64,000 nucleotides of DNA from a virus, in IMG/VR virus record IMGVR_UViG_3300032249_000574, positions 1-64,000 of that record. One strand, given 5' to 3'. Both the position numbers and the translations under genes were made by a program. Below, piece by piece: positions 1-8,268 of the stretch (the stretch's first letter is position 1; the number at the start of each line of letters is the position of its first letter). A model generated the notes under the pieces. It was given only the letters and a program-made list of their open reading frames with translations. It made no database searches and was not told the origin of the DNA.

Positions 1-54
1 AACGACTTACAACCAAAACCCTAATCCACCACCCCGAAATAACCCACCACTTTT

Positions 55-288
55 TCAGTGCTTTATTTTCAACGACTTACGTTTGTTCCTACGTCTTGCC
101 TTCGTAACTCCCTTTGGTTCAACAGCTTTCCAAATTTTGCAGTCTACATCCAGCTTTAAGGACTCCTCCATGCAGAACTGATAGACCTTCCAAGACCAAG
201 GGTCCCACCCAAACCATGGGGTTCTGGATATAAGGTCACCGATCCAATAGTATAGATATGACACGGCGGATTGGAATCTCTTGATCAT
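55..288 (-). CDS. Small basic hypothetical protein (77 aa)
   Basis: Not recognised. The protein has an aromatic, Trp-rich N-terminal half (WIGD, TPWFGWDPWSW) and a strongly basic tail (KARRRNKRKSLKIKH). Its ATG overlaps the stop of the upstream FkbM-like gene as ATGA, so translation is probably coupled. It is the last gene of the leftward replication arm within the window. The basic tail would suit nucleic acid or membrane contact, but no function can be assigned. Confidence 0.6.
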   Translation of the reverse strand: MIKRFQSAVSYLYYWIGDLISRTPWFGWDPWSWKVYQFCMEESLKLDVDCKIWKAVEPKGVTKARRRNKRKSLKIKH

Positions 289-890
289 ACTCGCCTAGCC
301 AGAATGTTCTCTCTGGACTTATGTACCTGTTCGAATCCCTGCAGCCGGAGTTCCTCAATCGTCGCGTCGTAGCTTCGCTCTTGATTGTATTCGATGCAGA
401 TGAGACGTGTCGAATCCAAAGTCCCACGCATAGCTTTGAGGATTTCTAGATCGAACCCTTCCGTGTCTATGCTGATAAAGTCGTAGGTCTCTGTTAAGTC
501 CTTGGGGGTTATGGCGGATACCAAGTACGACATTGGGTACGGAGTTAGCGGGAACAGATCCTTCGCATTAGGTGCAATCGAAGAACAGTACTGTTCGTTC
601 GTCCCATCCAAGAAGAATCTGGTAAGCCCGGACTTATCCGACATTGCCGCGTTTATCAAAGTGAACCGCGAGTCCTTACCGTACATCTGCAACAAGCCCA
701 TAAACAACCTTGGGTTTGGTTCGACCAGCGTCCCCCACCAACCGGAGAGAGCGAGTGCTCGTGTATTGCTTAGCGTCTGCCCGTCGTAGGCTCCGATATC
801 CAAGAACTTCCCATTCGGGATGTCGGCCAGCTCCCGTAGGATGACCGGCTGTTCGTCGGTCTGGGTGAAGTGTTCCATTGACCCGAACAT
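285..890 (-). CDS. FkbM-family SAM-dependent methyltransferase
   Basis: Class I methyltransferase of the FkbM type (201 aa), a family that usually O-methylates sugars or natural products. Visible motifs are the SAM-binding FLDIGAYDGQTLSN loop near residue 30, the acidic VEPN strand end near residue 57, and SIDTEGFDLEIL near residue 140, the family's DxEG signature. The ATG at 890 has a weak ribosome site; a second Met lies four codons downstream. It is one of two FkbM-like proteins in the window; the other (18617-19270) lies between two glycosyltransferases. It ends by overlapping the next small gene as ATGA. The substrate is unknown; glycan O-methylation is the family expectation. Confidence 0.85.
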   Translation of the reverse strand: MFGSMEHFTQTDEQPVILRELADIPNGKFLDIGAYDGQTLSNTRALALSGWWGTLVEPNPRLFMGLLQMYGKDSRFTLINAAMSDKSGLTRFFLDGTNEQYCSSIAPNAKDLFPLTPYPMSYLVSAITPKDLTETYDFISIDTEGFDLEILKAMRGTLDSTRLICIEYNQERSYDATIEELRLQGFEQVHKSRENILARRV

Positions 891-956
891 AACCGAGGGG
901 TAAATCCGAGTCCAGAATGATTCTCCCAGCCTTCCTGATCTTACTCGGCTGCTGGG

Positions 957-1793
957 CTATCGCTTTAGTAATGACCCGATCCAAGCCTTAACGCACTTGT
1001 CTATCTCACCGTACTTGGCTGGATCGGTGAACCCCGAGCCTACCGAGTCGACAAGGTAGATCCCCAAACAGTTATTGATATCCCTGCTCTTGTGAATGAA
1101 GGAGCTAAGCTCCACCACCTTCTGCATAATCTCTTCGGTGCTATATGTAAAACTCGGAAGCAGACATCTGCCAATCGCCGTGAATACCCCCGGAGCCATC
1201 CTATCGATATCGTTCCTGAACTCCTGCCACTCCACAAACGTTCGTATCATCGAGCCCTTGGTGTAAAGGGTGCTAATTGTCTCCGCCCCGATCATCTTGA
1301 TCATCTCCTCAAGATCCTTGGCCTGAGGGTTGCGACATCCGAAGTAATCGTAGTCTATCGATAGGATCCACTTGGCATCGCTGGATACTGGCTTGGATAA
1401 GTCCGTGACAACCGTGAGGGCCAATTCCCTTGATGTGACCAGAGCGTTCCGCGGTGCATAATCCTCATTAATAAAGTAGAAGGGTACGGATAGCGATGAG
1501 CCCAACCGAAGTCCTTCCCCCACCCTACCGATTGCAAAGTTGTACGATCCGTCCATGAAGTCCATCGAGCCCTTGTCCTTAACCCACAATGCACGATCCA
1601 CCAATCCTAGATCCACCATCTTCGATATGAAGTTGCCGATGTCGAGTTGTCCGGTGAACATTGCCAAGTCGGAGTGGGCGTCGACATTCACAATCTCGAA
1701 TGGGCCTTGGAGTCCGTCATCGAGAACCTGCCAGAGCAATTCGTCATGCTCTTTGAGATGACTCACCTTCGGGATAGAACCTCCGGTGGTCAC
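957..1793 (-). CDS. UPF0489-like protein, arginase/deacetylase-like fold
   Basis: About 278 aa. The protein carries VNVDAHSDL near its N-terminus and SIDYDYFGC near the middle. These match the paired Asp/His metal-binding motifs (DxHxD and SxDxD) of arginase/deacetylase-like folds, in the arrangement seen in UPF0489 (C5orf22-like) proteins. The GTG at 1793 is preferred because AGAGG lies nine bases upstream and it clears the previous gene's stop; an in-frame ATG at 1811 is the alternative. It lies between the primase-helicase and the FkbM methyltransferase. The UPF0489 reaction is not known to me, so only the metal-binding fold is inferred. Confidence 0.6.
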   Translation of the reverse strand: MTTGGSIPKVSHLKEHDELLWQVLDDGLQGPFEIVNVDAHSDLAMFTGQLDIGNFISKMVDLGLVDRALWVKDKGSMDFMDGSYNFAIGRVGEGLRLGSSLSVPFYFINEDYAPRNALVTSRELALTVVTDLSKPVSSDAKWILSIDYDYFGCRNPQAKDLEEMIKMIGAETISTLYTKGSMIRTFVEWQEFRNDIDRMAPGVFTAIGRCLLPSFTYSTEEIMQKVVELSSFIHKSRDINNCLGIYLVDSVGSGFTDPAKYGEIDKCVKAWIGSLLKR

Positions 1794-1797
1794 GTGA

Positions 1798-3930
1798 CTA
1801 GACCTCTTCATTTGGTTTAAGACTGATCTTCCAGATCGTGGTACCACGCACGATCCTTCGTTTCAGTCGCTCATCCGTGGATGAGAGGTTCGCCAACATT
1901 CTTCCAAGTGCCCGAGCCCCGTGGATAAACATCTTCACGGAGTCGCGGAGACTTGCGTCGTTCTGGAAACCCAATAGTAGTTCCGTCGCCGTTCCAGACC
2001 ACTCCTCGTAATCGGGATGATCCTTGGCGTACTGTTTTAGATACAGGTCCAAGAACTCCGAAAACTCATGCGAGCCAGACGACGATCTAGATTCCTGTAA
2101 TAGTATCGGATGATGGTAGGACTTCACACCGTACCGTTCCGATCCTTTTGTTTCCGCCGGCGGGGTCCAACTTACCAACCATGCCGCAAAGTTGGGGATC
2201 TCCTGATTGAGGGTAGCTTCCAAGTCTGCGTGGCTGGGGAACTCAATGCCGTGATCCTTGAACTTGAATAGACTAATCTTATCCAAGATCGAACCATCGG
2301 TGTGGGGAATTGCTTGGATGGATTCGGGATCGTCATTCAACGTATCGATAATCCGCCCCATCCAGTCCACGGTCTGCGCATCATGGAACTTCCTGTGATA
2401 CGCATGGCGAGTATTGGCTACGCCCTTCTTGATCATCTGGCTAAATTTCTTGTGCGACTCGATGGAGTTCGCGGATGACGAATCATCCACGTTCCATACG
2501 GCTACTTCGAACAGTTCGGCGTTGAATGACGAACCATTGACGAGGTAATCCGATGCGTCGCTACCTCCCCCCATGAGGCTGGCTACAATGCGGGAACCGA
2601 AGAGAGTTTTACCTTTCCCGACTGGCCCGGCTATGAAAACTGCTTGACCGGGTACGAGGCGACCTTCGAGGGCGGAGCAGTAAAACCGCTTAAGCCAAGC
2701 CATTAGGAACGTAAGTGAATCATGGGGGTCTAGGGCACGGTCTAGGAAGTTGGCTATCCAAGGAAAGCCCTCTCCCCAAGCATGGTTACCCTCCGCTGGC
2801 TGTACAATGCGTAGGCGGGAGATGTTGAGCACCCTACGCCCGTTCTGCACCAAGACCTCTCTTGGGTCATAAAGACAAGGAATAGGGGCATCTATGATGC
2901 GAGAATCACGTATCCTGCGCATCGCCTCATCCGCTTGAGATAGGGTACCCCGTAGATCGGGGGCTCCGGATAGCCCAAAAGAGCCAATGATATCCTGCTT
3001 GGCCACCCCAGACTCCGTAGACCGCCACTTACCTTCCAGATCCCGACGCCAGTAATACTTGCCGTCAAACCAGAAACTGGAGATGGCACCACCGTATTGA
3101 TCCTCTTGGAACTCCCGTACCCAGTTGGAACCGAACAAGTCTGCCCAGTTGTAGAAGCTACGTTCCTGTGAGAAGGCAACCATGCCCGTCTCGGTAACGA
3201 TTGCTGCGGTTGGGTTGACGGATTCTGGATTCCAGAACGCAGGGCCTCGGGCTCCGACTTCAAAAGGTCCCATCCACTTCCCCGGATAGGTCGCTTGCAA
3301 TCTCTCGAATACTTTGTCGAGTGGGATTGCCGCTTCACCCTCACCGCGATACTTGCGGGCTTTCTCAACTGCTTGCCCAAGGATGTTGTGTATCGCTGTG
3401 GATTTGATCGGTGCTTCGCTGAATGGAATCGCCGGTGGCATCCAACAGTAATATTGTTCGGGACGACTAATGTTGTCGTCGAGTCCGGGAAAAAGATTTT
3501 TAGCATTGGTTTCTTTTATTAGTAATCCGAGGAACTCCTTCAACACTCCTGGAAGAATGGCGATGGGTTCTTCGAACATCCAAATCACACGGCAGTTTCC
3601 GCTGACAGTACGGTGCGCGAACATGGGTTTGAAACCCGTGCGTGTTCTCCGTGCAAGACCGTCAACAATTTCTTCGCGTGTGACGAGTGCGTCGTAGTCA
3701 GCGATCAGTCCGTGCATTTTCCACGGAGCGTTGGATTTGTTTACCCGACCATGAGGATTAACACCCTCATACGCAGAAACAAAATATCCTTCGGTTGTAT
3801 CAGCGGATACCCAGTCCTTGAATGCGTCTTTGCTTTTCGGAAACTCTGGCCAGTCCTTGATCTCCCAAGGTTTGACGGCAACGATGTTTCCGCTCGATAG
3901 GTTAGGGAGTGAGAAAAGAGTTGTCTTCAT
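1798..3930 (-). CDS. Primase-helicase fusion (AEP-like N-terminus, SF3-like helicase)
   Basis: A 710-aa replication protein. The N-terminal third has a primase-polymerase look (HGLIADYDALV near residue 75, the acidic hDhD pattern, then a GNCRVIWMFEEP segment). The C-terminal half is an NTPase with Walker A GPVGKGKT at ~435-442 and Walker B-like VWNVDDS at ~478-484, as in the D5/NrS-1-type helicases joined to phage primases. The ATG at 3930 overlaps the DNA polymerase stop as ATGA, so an upstream in-frame ATG at 3942 is not needed. No separate replicative helicase or primase is seen, so this protein probably supplies both activities at the fork. The helicase call is firm; the AEP call is weaker. 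Confidence 0.8.
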   Translation of the reverse strand: MKTTLFSLPNLSSGNIVAVKPWEIKDWPEFPKSKDAFKDWVSADTTEGYFVSAYEGVNPHGRVNKSNAPWKMHGLIADYDALVTREEIVDGLARRTRTGFKPMFAHRTVSGNCRVIWMFEEPIAILPGVLKEFLGLLIKETNAKNLFPGLDDNISRPEQYYCWMPPAIPFSEAPIKSTAIHNILGQAVEKARKYRGEGEAAIPLDKVFERLQATYPGKWMGPFEVGARGPAFWNPESVNPTAAIVTETGMVAFSQERSFYNWADLFGSNWVREFQEDQYGGAISSFWFDGKYYWRRDLEGKWRSTESGVAKQDIIGSFGLSGAPDLRGTLSQADEAMRRIRDSRIIDAPIPCLYDPREVLVQNGRRVLNISRLRIVQPAEGNHAWGEGFPWIANFLDRALDPHDSLTFLMAWLKRFYCSALEGRLVPGQAVFIAGPVGKGKTLFGSRIVASLMGGGSDASDYLVNGSSFNAELFEVAVWNVDDSSSANSIESHKKFSQMIKKGVANTRHAYHRKFHDAQTVDWMGRIIDTLNDDPESIQAIPHTDGSILDKISLFKFKDHGIEFPSHADLEATLNQEIPNFAAWLVSWTPPAETKGSERYGVKSYHHPILLQESRSSSGSHEFSEFLDLYLKQYAKDHPDYEEWSGTATELLLGFQNDASLRDSVKMFIHGARALGRMLANLSSTDERLKRRIVRGTTIWKISLKPNEEV

Positions 3931-5690
3931 TTCTCGTAACACTCCGCTTCTTTGGATTCGCTACCAATGGGACAGCCCGGTAGCCATTCTGGTGTGGTAC
4001 TCATAATGTGGTCTACGTCCTTACATTTCACGTCCTTATCAACTTCAAGGATAACTTCGTCGTGGACGTGAAACAGAACACGAAGCCCTTGGTTTTCTAG
4101 GCGCTGGACGCATTCTGCGAATACATCCCTCGCCGTTGCTTGAACTAGATTCTCACACAGCCGTCCGCCGTAAAGAGGATATTTTGGTCCTCCCAATTCC
4201 AGCGATGCTCTCCAGTCTGGTTTGCCATGTTTGCCCATTTGGGGCGTGACATCCCAATACTTTTGTGCCCGACCGGATGGAAGCTCGACGTGGTAGTCTT
4301 CGCCTTTGGATTCCCGAAGCCCTCGCTCCAGCTTGCTCCATAGCTCTACCACTTTAAAATTTTTACGACGATAGTCGTCTACCAAGTCCCTGCTCTTAGC
4401 CTCGGTGATTTCCAACCCCGCCATGAGCTTGGCGATGAGAACGAACTTCTTGGAACCGCAACCGTACCCCAGTCCCAAGACCTGAGCTTTGGCCAGAGCA
4501 TAGAGTTCCTTGGATTTCTTAAAGGTACCCTTCTCACCCTTCCACATCCCCGTGGATATTGCGAAGGCTTCATAGATGCCGTAGCCGTTCCGTACAGCCT
4601 CAAGGAGGGCGGTATTACCCGCCAGCCATGCCAGTACCCTTGGCTCGATCTGGGACAAGTCTGAGATGATGAACTTTTTCCCCGGCCTAGGGATGAGGCA
4701 AGCCCGTAGGTCTACCCCGAAGGATGGGTCTCTTGGGAGGTTCTGGAGGTTGAATTTACTGTCCCCTGACCACCTACCGGTATGGGCACCAAAGTACTTT
4801 AGCCCGAAAGGCATAGTCCCGTCGGGACGCCGGCGACGATACAGGATATGCATTTTCTGTAAGAGCATGTTGGCCTTACGCCAATCCCGCATGGCCCCGA
4901 CCCACGGGAACTTGTCCCCATAGGTTTCCTCCCATAGCTGACAGCCGGGGTCATCCTCGGAAGTGGATGGGGGTACCTCGATGCCAGCCTCACGGCAAGC
5001 CTTGGCCAGACCTGAGACGGACAGCACGTCGCTGGTGTAGTCTCCGTCGGTCTTCCACGGCATGTGCTCGATCGCCTTGATACGAATCCAATCCAAGGCG
5101 TTCAGTCCCTTGTCGACCATCTCGGTGTTAACATTGATGCCGTGCCACCCAGCCTCGATGGTGTGCTTTGATAAAAATTTTTCTACAACAGACATGCGGT
5201 TACCGAAAGTCTCGTAGAGATCCAAGCAATGCTTGGCATCTTTTGCCGCGTAGAGCTTAAACGCCGTACCCTGTTCGGTATCCTTAACCTCATTCCAAGT
5301 CTTGCCCTTCATAGCCGAGCGAGGATCTTTGGACATGTCTACCCCGAGGAGTTGCTTGGAAGCTCCAGCCAGATTACGTGGGGCGCCCATGTAGGCCGAT
5401 AGGTTAGCCGTACAAAAGAATTCCTTTGGCTTTGCCTTGGTAATCCCTAGTTCATGCAAACGCTCGATACACGATCCGTCGAATGCGTAGTTGTGTGCTA
5501 CCCAACGATGACCATCGATCTTGTCCCATGGTGCGTTCTTGGGATGCCCAACGTATTCGACTCCGGGTCCCTTGATTGCGACCATGTAAATGTCTGCTTT
5601 TTCATGGCGTAGATAATGCCAAGTGCCTAGCGTCGTAATCGACGTTTCCTTGTCGTAGTATGTTTCAAAATCTATGGCGTAGGTATTCAT
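3927..5690 (-). CDS. Family A DNA polymerase with 3'-5' exonuclease
   Basis: A 587-aa replicative polymerase. The N-terminal proofreading domain keeps D7 and E9 (AIDFET), D71 (NYAFDGS) and the YxxxD motif at 147-151. The polymerase domain shows motif A DLSQIEPR at ~344-351, a motif B-like KAQVLGLGYG around 401-410, and motif C HVHDEV at ~541-546. There is no 5'-nuclease domain, as is usual for phage enzymes. The gene starts by overlapping the upstream 96-aa gene as ATGA and ends by overlapping the primase-helicase the same way, so the two fork proteins should be made together. The catalytic residues look intact. Confidence 0.95.
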   Translation of the reverse strand: MNTYAIDFETYYDKETSITTLGTWHYLRHEKADIYMVAIKGPGVEYVGHPKNAPWDKIDGHRWVAHNYAFDGSCIERLHELGITKAKPKEFFCTANLSAYMGAPRNLAGASKQLLGVDMSKDPRSAMKGKTWNEVKDTEQGTAFKLYAAKDAKHCLDLYETFGNRMSVVEKFLSKHTIEAGWHGINVNTEMVDKGLNALDWIRIKAIEHMPWKTDGDYTSDVLSVSGLAKACREAGIEVPPSTSEDDPGCQLWEETYGDKFPWVGAMRDWRKANMLLQKMHILYRRRRPDGTMPFGLKYFGAHTGRWSGDSKFNLQNLPRDPSFGVDLRACLIPRPGKKFIISDLSQIEPRVLAWLAGNTALLEAVRNGYGIYEAFAISTGMWKGEKGTFKKSKELYALAKAQVLGLGYGCGSKKFVLIAKLMAGLEITEAKSRDLVDDYRRKNFKVVELWSKLERGLRESKGEDYHVELPSGRAQKYWDVTPQMGKHGKPDWRASLELGGPKYPLYGGRLCENLVQATARDVFAECVQRLENQGLRVLFHVHDEVILEVDKDVKCKDVDHIMSTTPEWLPGCPIGSESKEAECYEK

Positions 5691-5977
5691 TTTATTTTAA
5701 TAATGGTGATCCTATCTTCACCGATAATTGCTTTTGCCATCACTTCTTCTATGAATGCCATGACGCCCAAGCAAGCAGATATTCCTTGAATATCTGTTTT
5801 ATCTGCGGTTTCTAAAATTTTTCCCAAAGCCTTATGGGCTTTTACGTGGTTATCAATAACCTCAACTGGACCAAATTCCTCAACAATTAGTTTTGCCGCT
5901 TTCGCAGCTTCGTCTAAACGAGGGTCAGGGATTATTACAAATTCTTCTGCGAGTTGCTGTGATGTTTTGTGGTACAT
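5687..5977 (-). CDS. Hypothetical protein upstream of DNA polymerase (96 aa)
   Basis: Not recognised. It is a mostly helical, Ala/Ile-rich protein with no signal peptide and no motif I can name. The stop overlaps the polymerase start as ATGA, which ties its translation to replication genes. The ribosome site before the ATG is weak. A stretch of about 130 bases with little coding evidence precedes it (5978-6108). Confidence 0.7.
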   Translation of the reverse strand: MYHKTSQQLAEEFVIIPDPRLDEAAKAAKLIVEEFGPVEVIDNHVKAHKALGKILETADKTDIQGISACLGVMAFIEEVMAKAIIGEDRITIIKIK

Positions 5978-6016
5978 AAAATTTTGCCCGATTCATCTGT
6001 TCCGTCGTCGGGACCG

Positions 6017-6121
6017 CTACGGTAAAAGGTTGCCCCCTACTGATAGGGCTATGTCTCCAGGGGGCACCGCAGATGATACGGCCACAATGAGAAGACATAA
6101 CCCAAGTTTTATTTTTGCCAA
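6017..6121 (-). CDS. Possible secreted micropeptide (34 aa, TTG start)
   Basis: A short open frame starting with TTG at 6121, nine bases after an AAGG, and overlapping the end of the upstream 52-aa membrane protein in another frame. The peptide reads like a signal sequence (KIKLGLCLLIVAVSSA) followed by a short tail. A GC-rich inverted repeat lies inside its 3' half, which argues against it. It is listed because it could be a partner of the upstream membrane protein. It may equally be chance. Confidence 0.22.
   Translation of the reverse strand: MAKIKLGLCLLIVAVSSAVPPGDIALSVGGNLLP
6026..6066 (-). terminator. GC-rich inverted repeat, possible leftward terminator
   Basis: A perfect 8-bp inverted repeat (TGCCCCCT / AGGGGGCA at 6031-6038 and 6059-6066) with a 20-base loop that can itself fold. 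On the minus strand it is followed by CAACCTTTT, a short T run. It lies in the only sizeable gap between the small-gene block and the polymerase genes. It could be a partial terminator that lowers polymerase expression, or a regulatory hairpin. Confidence 0.4.
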
Positions 6122-6267
6122 AAAGCGTTGCCTTGAGACAGGTGTCTCAATTCTTCTTCCTGCCTGATCTGGCGTATCCAGCTATTTCTTTCTGCGTTGG
6201 TTCCTATGATGTAACCAACGATCCAGCCAATAACTGACGACCCAAGACCAACCAAGATGAATAGCAT
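6109..6267 (-). CDS. Small single-pass membrane protein (52 aa)
   Basis: The protein has an N-terminal membrane segment (LFILVGLGSSVIGWIVGYII) followed by a charged, helical tail (NAERNSWIRQIRQEEELRHL). This is the topology of a type II inner-membrane protein, or of a very short i-spanin. The ATG follows the upstream TAG by one base (TAGTATG), so the two genes are coupled. The role is unknown. Confidence 0.6.
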   Translation of the reverse strand: MLFILVGLGSSVIGWIVGYIIGTNAERNSWIRQIRQEEELRHLSQGNAFWQK

Positions 6268-6268
6268 A

Positions 6269-6529
6269 CTAGTCCAGCGTTACGATGGCGGGGCCACCGT
6301 CGAGAGAGGTTGCGATCTCACCTTCAGCAGGCTTGTCGACAATGGTGCCACCAAGTTTTTTGTTGGCGTCTTCCATACCGAGTTCGAGAGCCTTCTGAAC
6401 GTAGGGCAACAAGAACATCGCTGCGGACTTTTCCTCGTTACAAACGTTTTCGTCTTGGGACATACGGATCTCAAAATCCATTCCCTTACCTTCTTTGTCA
6501 TACTTGCATTGAATCATTACTGTTGTCAT
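6269..6529 (-). CDS. Hypothetical acidic protein (86 aa)
   Basis: Not recognised. A soluble, acidic small protein with no membrane segment. The start is supported by AAAGGA eight to nine bases upstream, and it overlaps the stop of the 92-aa gene before it. It is a member of the tightly packed small-gene block at 6.1-8.6 kb, where phages commonly encode host-takeover factors; that role is inferred from position only. Confidence 0.65.
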   Translation of the reverse strand: MTTVMIQCKYDKEGKGMDFEIRMSQDENVCNEEKSAAMFLLPYVQKALELGMEDANKKLGGTIVDKPAEGEIATSLDGGPAIVTLD

Positions 6530-6804
6530 TTGTTTTTTCCTTTCTTTGGTTTAACCGACTTCTTCATCCACTTCTTAAAGTGATTCTCGTCTACGTCCTG
6601 CAAACAGTGCAGAACATAAAAGCCGAAGATGACTGCCGACATTGTGCTATCTTTCGCTTGGTTGAGATACTTTTGATCTGGATACATGAAGGTTACCGAT
6701 TTGTCAGTATTAAATCGCAAACCTGTCTCCTCTTGGGTATCAATCGGCAGGAGATACAATCTCCCGCGCAATAGCAACTTTAGAGCTTTTACTACTTCAT
6801 TCAT
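6526..6804 (-). CDS. Hypothetical protein with basic tail (92 aa)
   Basis: Not recognised. The C-terminus is very Lys-rich (KKWMKKSVKPKKGKNK). AAAGGG precedes the ATG at a good distance. It overlaps both neighbours by four bases in the ATGA manner. The basic tail would suit binding to nucleic acid. Confidence 0.65.
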   Translation of the reverse strand: MNEVVKALKLLLRGRLYLLPIDTQEETGLRFNTDKSVTFMYPDQKYLNQAKDSTMSAVIFGFYVLHCLQDVDENHFKKWMKKSVKPKKGKNK

Positions 6805-7079
6805 TTTTTCTTTCCCTTTCGAGTTTTCAATGTTGGGCTCGGATCTTTTATCTGTCCAGCTTTTTCTTCAGCTGCTTGTCTACGTTTTTTAGCATGCTTA
6901 ACTTCGCTACCGATGATGCCTCGGAACCCATCTCCGTAGTGCATTCCTCGGCGTTTGAAGAAGTCATTCATGCCTTTGTTAAACTTGGCGATCTCCGCCA
7001 TGGTTAGTTCTCTGCTATGGCCAGAGACACCCATACGTACGCTTTCACGTTTTTGAGATGGGCCAAAGTCTTCGTTCAT
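6801..7079 (-). CDS. Hypothetical basic protein (92 aa)
   Basis: Not recognised. It is hydrophilic and highly basic at its end (TLKTRKGKKK), with a Lys/Arg-rich helix before it. The start at 7079 is chosen because its ATG overlaps the upstream TGA as ATGA; a longer in-frame form from 7121 would run 46 bases into the previous gene. Like its neighbour it looks suited to contact nucleic acid. Confidence 0.65.
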   Translation of the reverse strand: MNEDFGPSQKRESVRMGVSGHSRELTMAEIAKFNKGMNDFFKRRGMHYGDGFRGIIGSEVKHAKKRRQAAEEKAGQIKDPSPTLKTRKGKKK

Positions 7080-7381
7080 TGAAGTTTCCCTCTTTTCATT
7101 TTGAATAGTAGGAAAGCACAACGAACCAAGGCTCTCTCCATATGGGCTATCCGATCCTCCCCGAGAGCGTCCGGATTAGGCCGGTTACCATCGAGTTGCA
7201 TAAGTGACTGACATATGTGGGAAATTGCACGATCTGCGTTATAGCGAATGCTATCCTCGAAGAACCATTGGCCAAAAGTACTTTTGTCCGAACCTTTCTC
7301 CATGATGCGGGTGACGGTGCAAAAAGTTTCATTCGCGACCTCGTTAATACTTGGCGCTCTAAAATCATTTTGCTGGCTCAT
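7076..7381 (-). CDS. Hypothetical protein, weakly MazG/dATPase-like pattern (101 aa)
   Basis: An all-helical small protein. The spaced pattern ADRAISHICQ...EDRIAHMERALVRCAF resembles the phage family of small nucleotide pyrophosphohydrolase-like proteins, where His and acidic residues recur on two helices. That resemblance is weak and the usual N-terminal motif is not clear, so function is left open. AAGGA precedes the ATG, and the end overlaps the next gene as ATGA. Confidence 0.6.
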   Translation of the reverse strand: MSQQNDFRAPSINEVANETFCTVTRIMEKGSDKSTFGQWFFEDSIRYNADRAISHICQSLMQLDGNRPNPDALGEDRIAHMERALVRCAFLLFKMKRGKLQ

Positions 7382-7553
7382 CTTCTAGATCCTTCTGGAT
7401 ACATTTGGCCATGAGCTTCGCTGCATCGATCTGGCAAATGGTTGCCCTAAAGATTGCTGCGCCCGCATGCGTATCGCAATCGTCCCTTAGTTTAGCCAGC
7501 ATCGTCTTACTTCTCTCTAATGTTTCAATCATCCATTCTATATCGTATTTCAT
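7365..7553 (-). CDS. Hypothetical helical protein (62 aa)
   Basis: Not recognised. A single predicted helical bundle with three Cys residues. AGGAGAA lies just upstream of the ATG and the start overlaps the stop of the secreted 3D-domain gene as ATGA. It overlaps the next gene by 17 bases. Confidence 0.6.
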   Translation of the reverse strand: MKYDIEWMIETLERSKTMLAKLRDDCDTHAGAAIFRATICQIDAAKLMAKCIQKDLEDEPAK

Positions 7554-7984
7554 TTGTTCTCCTGTTTGCGGATTTCCACTTCGGCATATCTGCCTATCTT
7601 GGCGATCTCGCGTTCTGCTTCTTTCTGTGTTCTAAAGAAAAGATCGATGACGGGAAGTCTTTTTTTCTTAGGTTTTGACCATTCGCTTTTCCTGTTGACG
7701 ACTGCTGTACCGGTGTCTATTGCCCGCACAACTTTCCCAGTTTCCTTGATAGTCACATACGAACCGTACGGAATTACGTACGGGTCTACCGCACACGATT
7801 TGCCAGAGACAAGCCTGCGCCCAGTCGAGGACTGCATTTTGCTTGTCCATTGATCTTGACCACACCAGTAAGCAGTAATGCGTACAAGCATCACCCTTGG
7901 AGGTTCGACTTCCCACATTAAGTTGGTCGCGCTAACCGGCACCGACCAGATGATAAGGACTCCGAGTAAATGCCTCACACGCAC
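7550..7984 (-). CDS. Secreted 3D-domain protein (RlpA/MltA-like barrel)
   Basis: About 144 aa with a hydrophobic export segment (LLGVLIIWSVPVSA). The rest matches the 3D domain, a double-psi beta-barrel named for three conserved aspartates, here D67 (AVDPYVIPYGS), D90 (AIDTGTAV) and D114 (VIDLFF). Related domains occur in lytic transglycosylases and cell-wall proteins, so it likely acts on or binds peptidoglycan in the periplasm. GTG at 7984 has GAGG at good spacing; GTG at 7978 overlaps the upstream stop as GTGA and is the alternative. It is unusual in a replication arm, far from the other lysis genes, and could remodel the wall early or serve in superinfection control. Confidence 0.8.
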   Translation of the reverse strand: MRVRHLLGVLIIWSVPVSATNLMWEVEPPRVMLVRITAYWCGQDQWTSKMQSSTGRRLVSGKSCAVDPYVIPYGSYVTIKETGKVVRAIDTGTAVVNRKSEWSKPKKKRLPVIDLFFRTQKEAEREIAKIGRYAEVEIRKQENK

Positions 7985-8268
7985 AACTCATCCTCCACCT
8001 CGATCTCTTCCGCCTCCAGCGGTGGTTCCTCGATTTCCCTGAACCGTTCTTGGTTGAATCCTCGTTCAGGATATGGTGGTGTAGACGAGTTTGGGTTTGG
8101 CATGTCTTTCAAGTAAACAACAATTTCTGGTTGGCTGTTCCACCCCACCCCTATGCCAACATCCCGCACCATATATTGGGCATTCTTTACTGGCAGGTGG
8201 GTATAGAAATTAACTACTTCCTTTGGGAAGTTGTCGTCAATGCAAACTACTTTTGATCCTCTTCTCAT
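7975..8268 (-). CDS. Conserved phage hypothetical protein (97 aa)
   Basis: The layout CIDDNFP, then THLPVKNAQYMVRD, then YLKDMPNP and FNQERFREIEEP fits a small soluble family seen in many phages and some prophages, of unknown function. The tail is very acidic. The start at 8268 is set by an ATGA overlap with the small membrane protein before it; a longer reading from 8436 would swallow that gene in another frame. No catalytic motif is visible. Confidence 0.7.
   Translation of the reverse strand: MRRGSKVVCIDDNFPKEVVNFYTHLPVKNAQYMVRDVGIGVGWNSQPEIVVYLKDMPNPNSSTPPYPERGFNQERFREIEEPPLEAEEIEVEDELCV

Noticed and set aside
676-984. 102-aa minus frame between the FkbM and UPF0489-like genes
   Set aside because: Mostly inside the FkbM methyltransferase gene in another frame, Arg/Gly-rich and without a ribosome site; a shadow.
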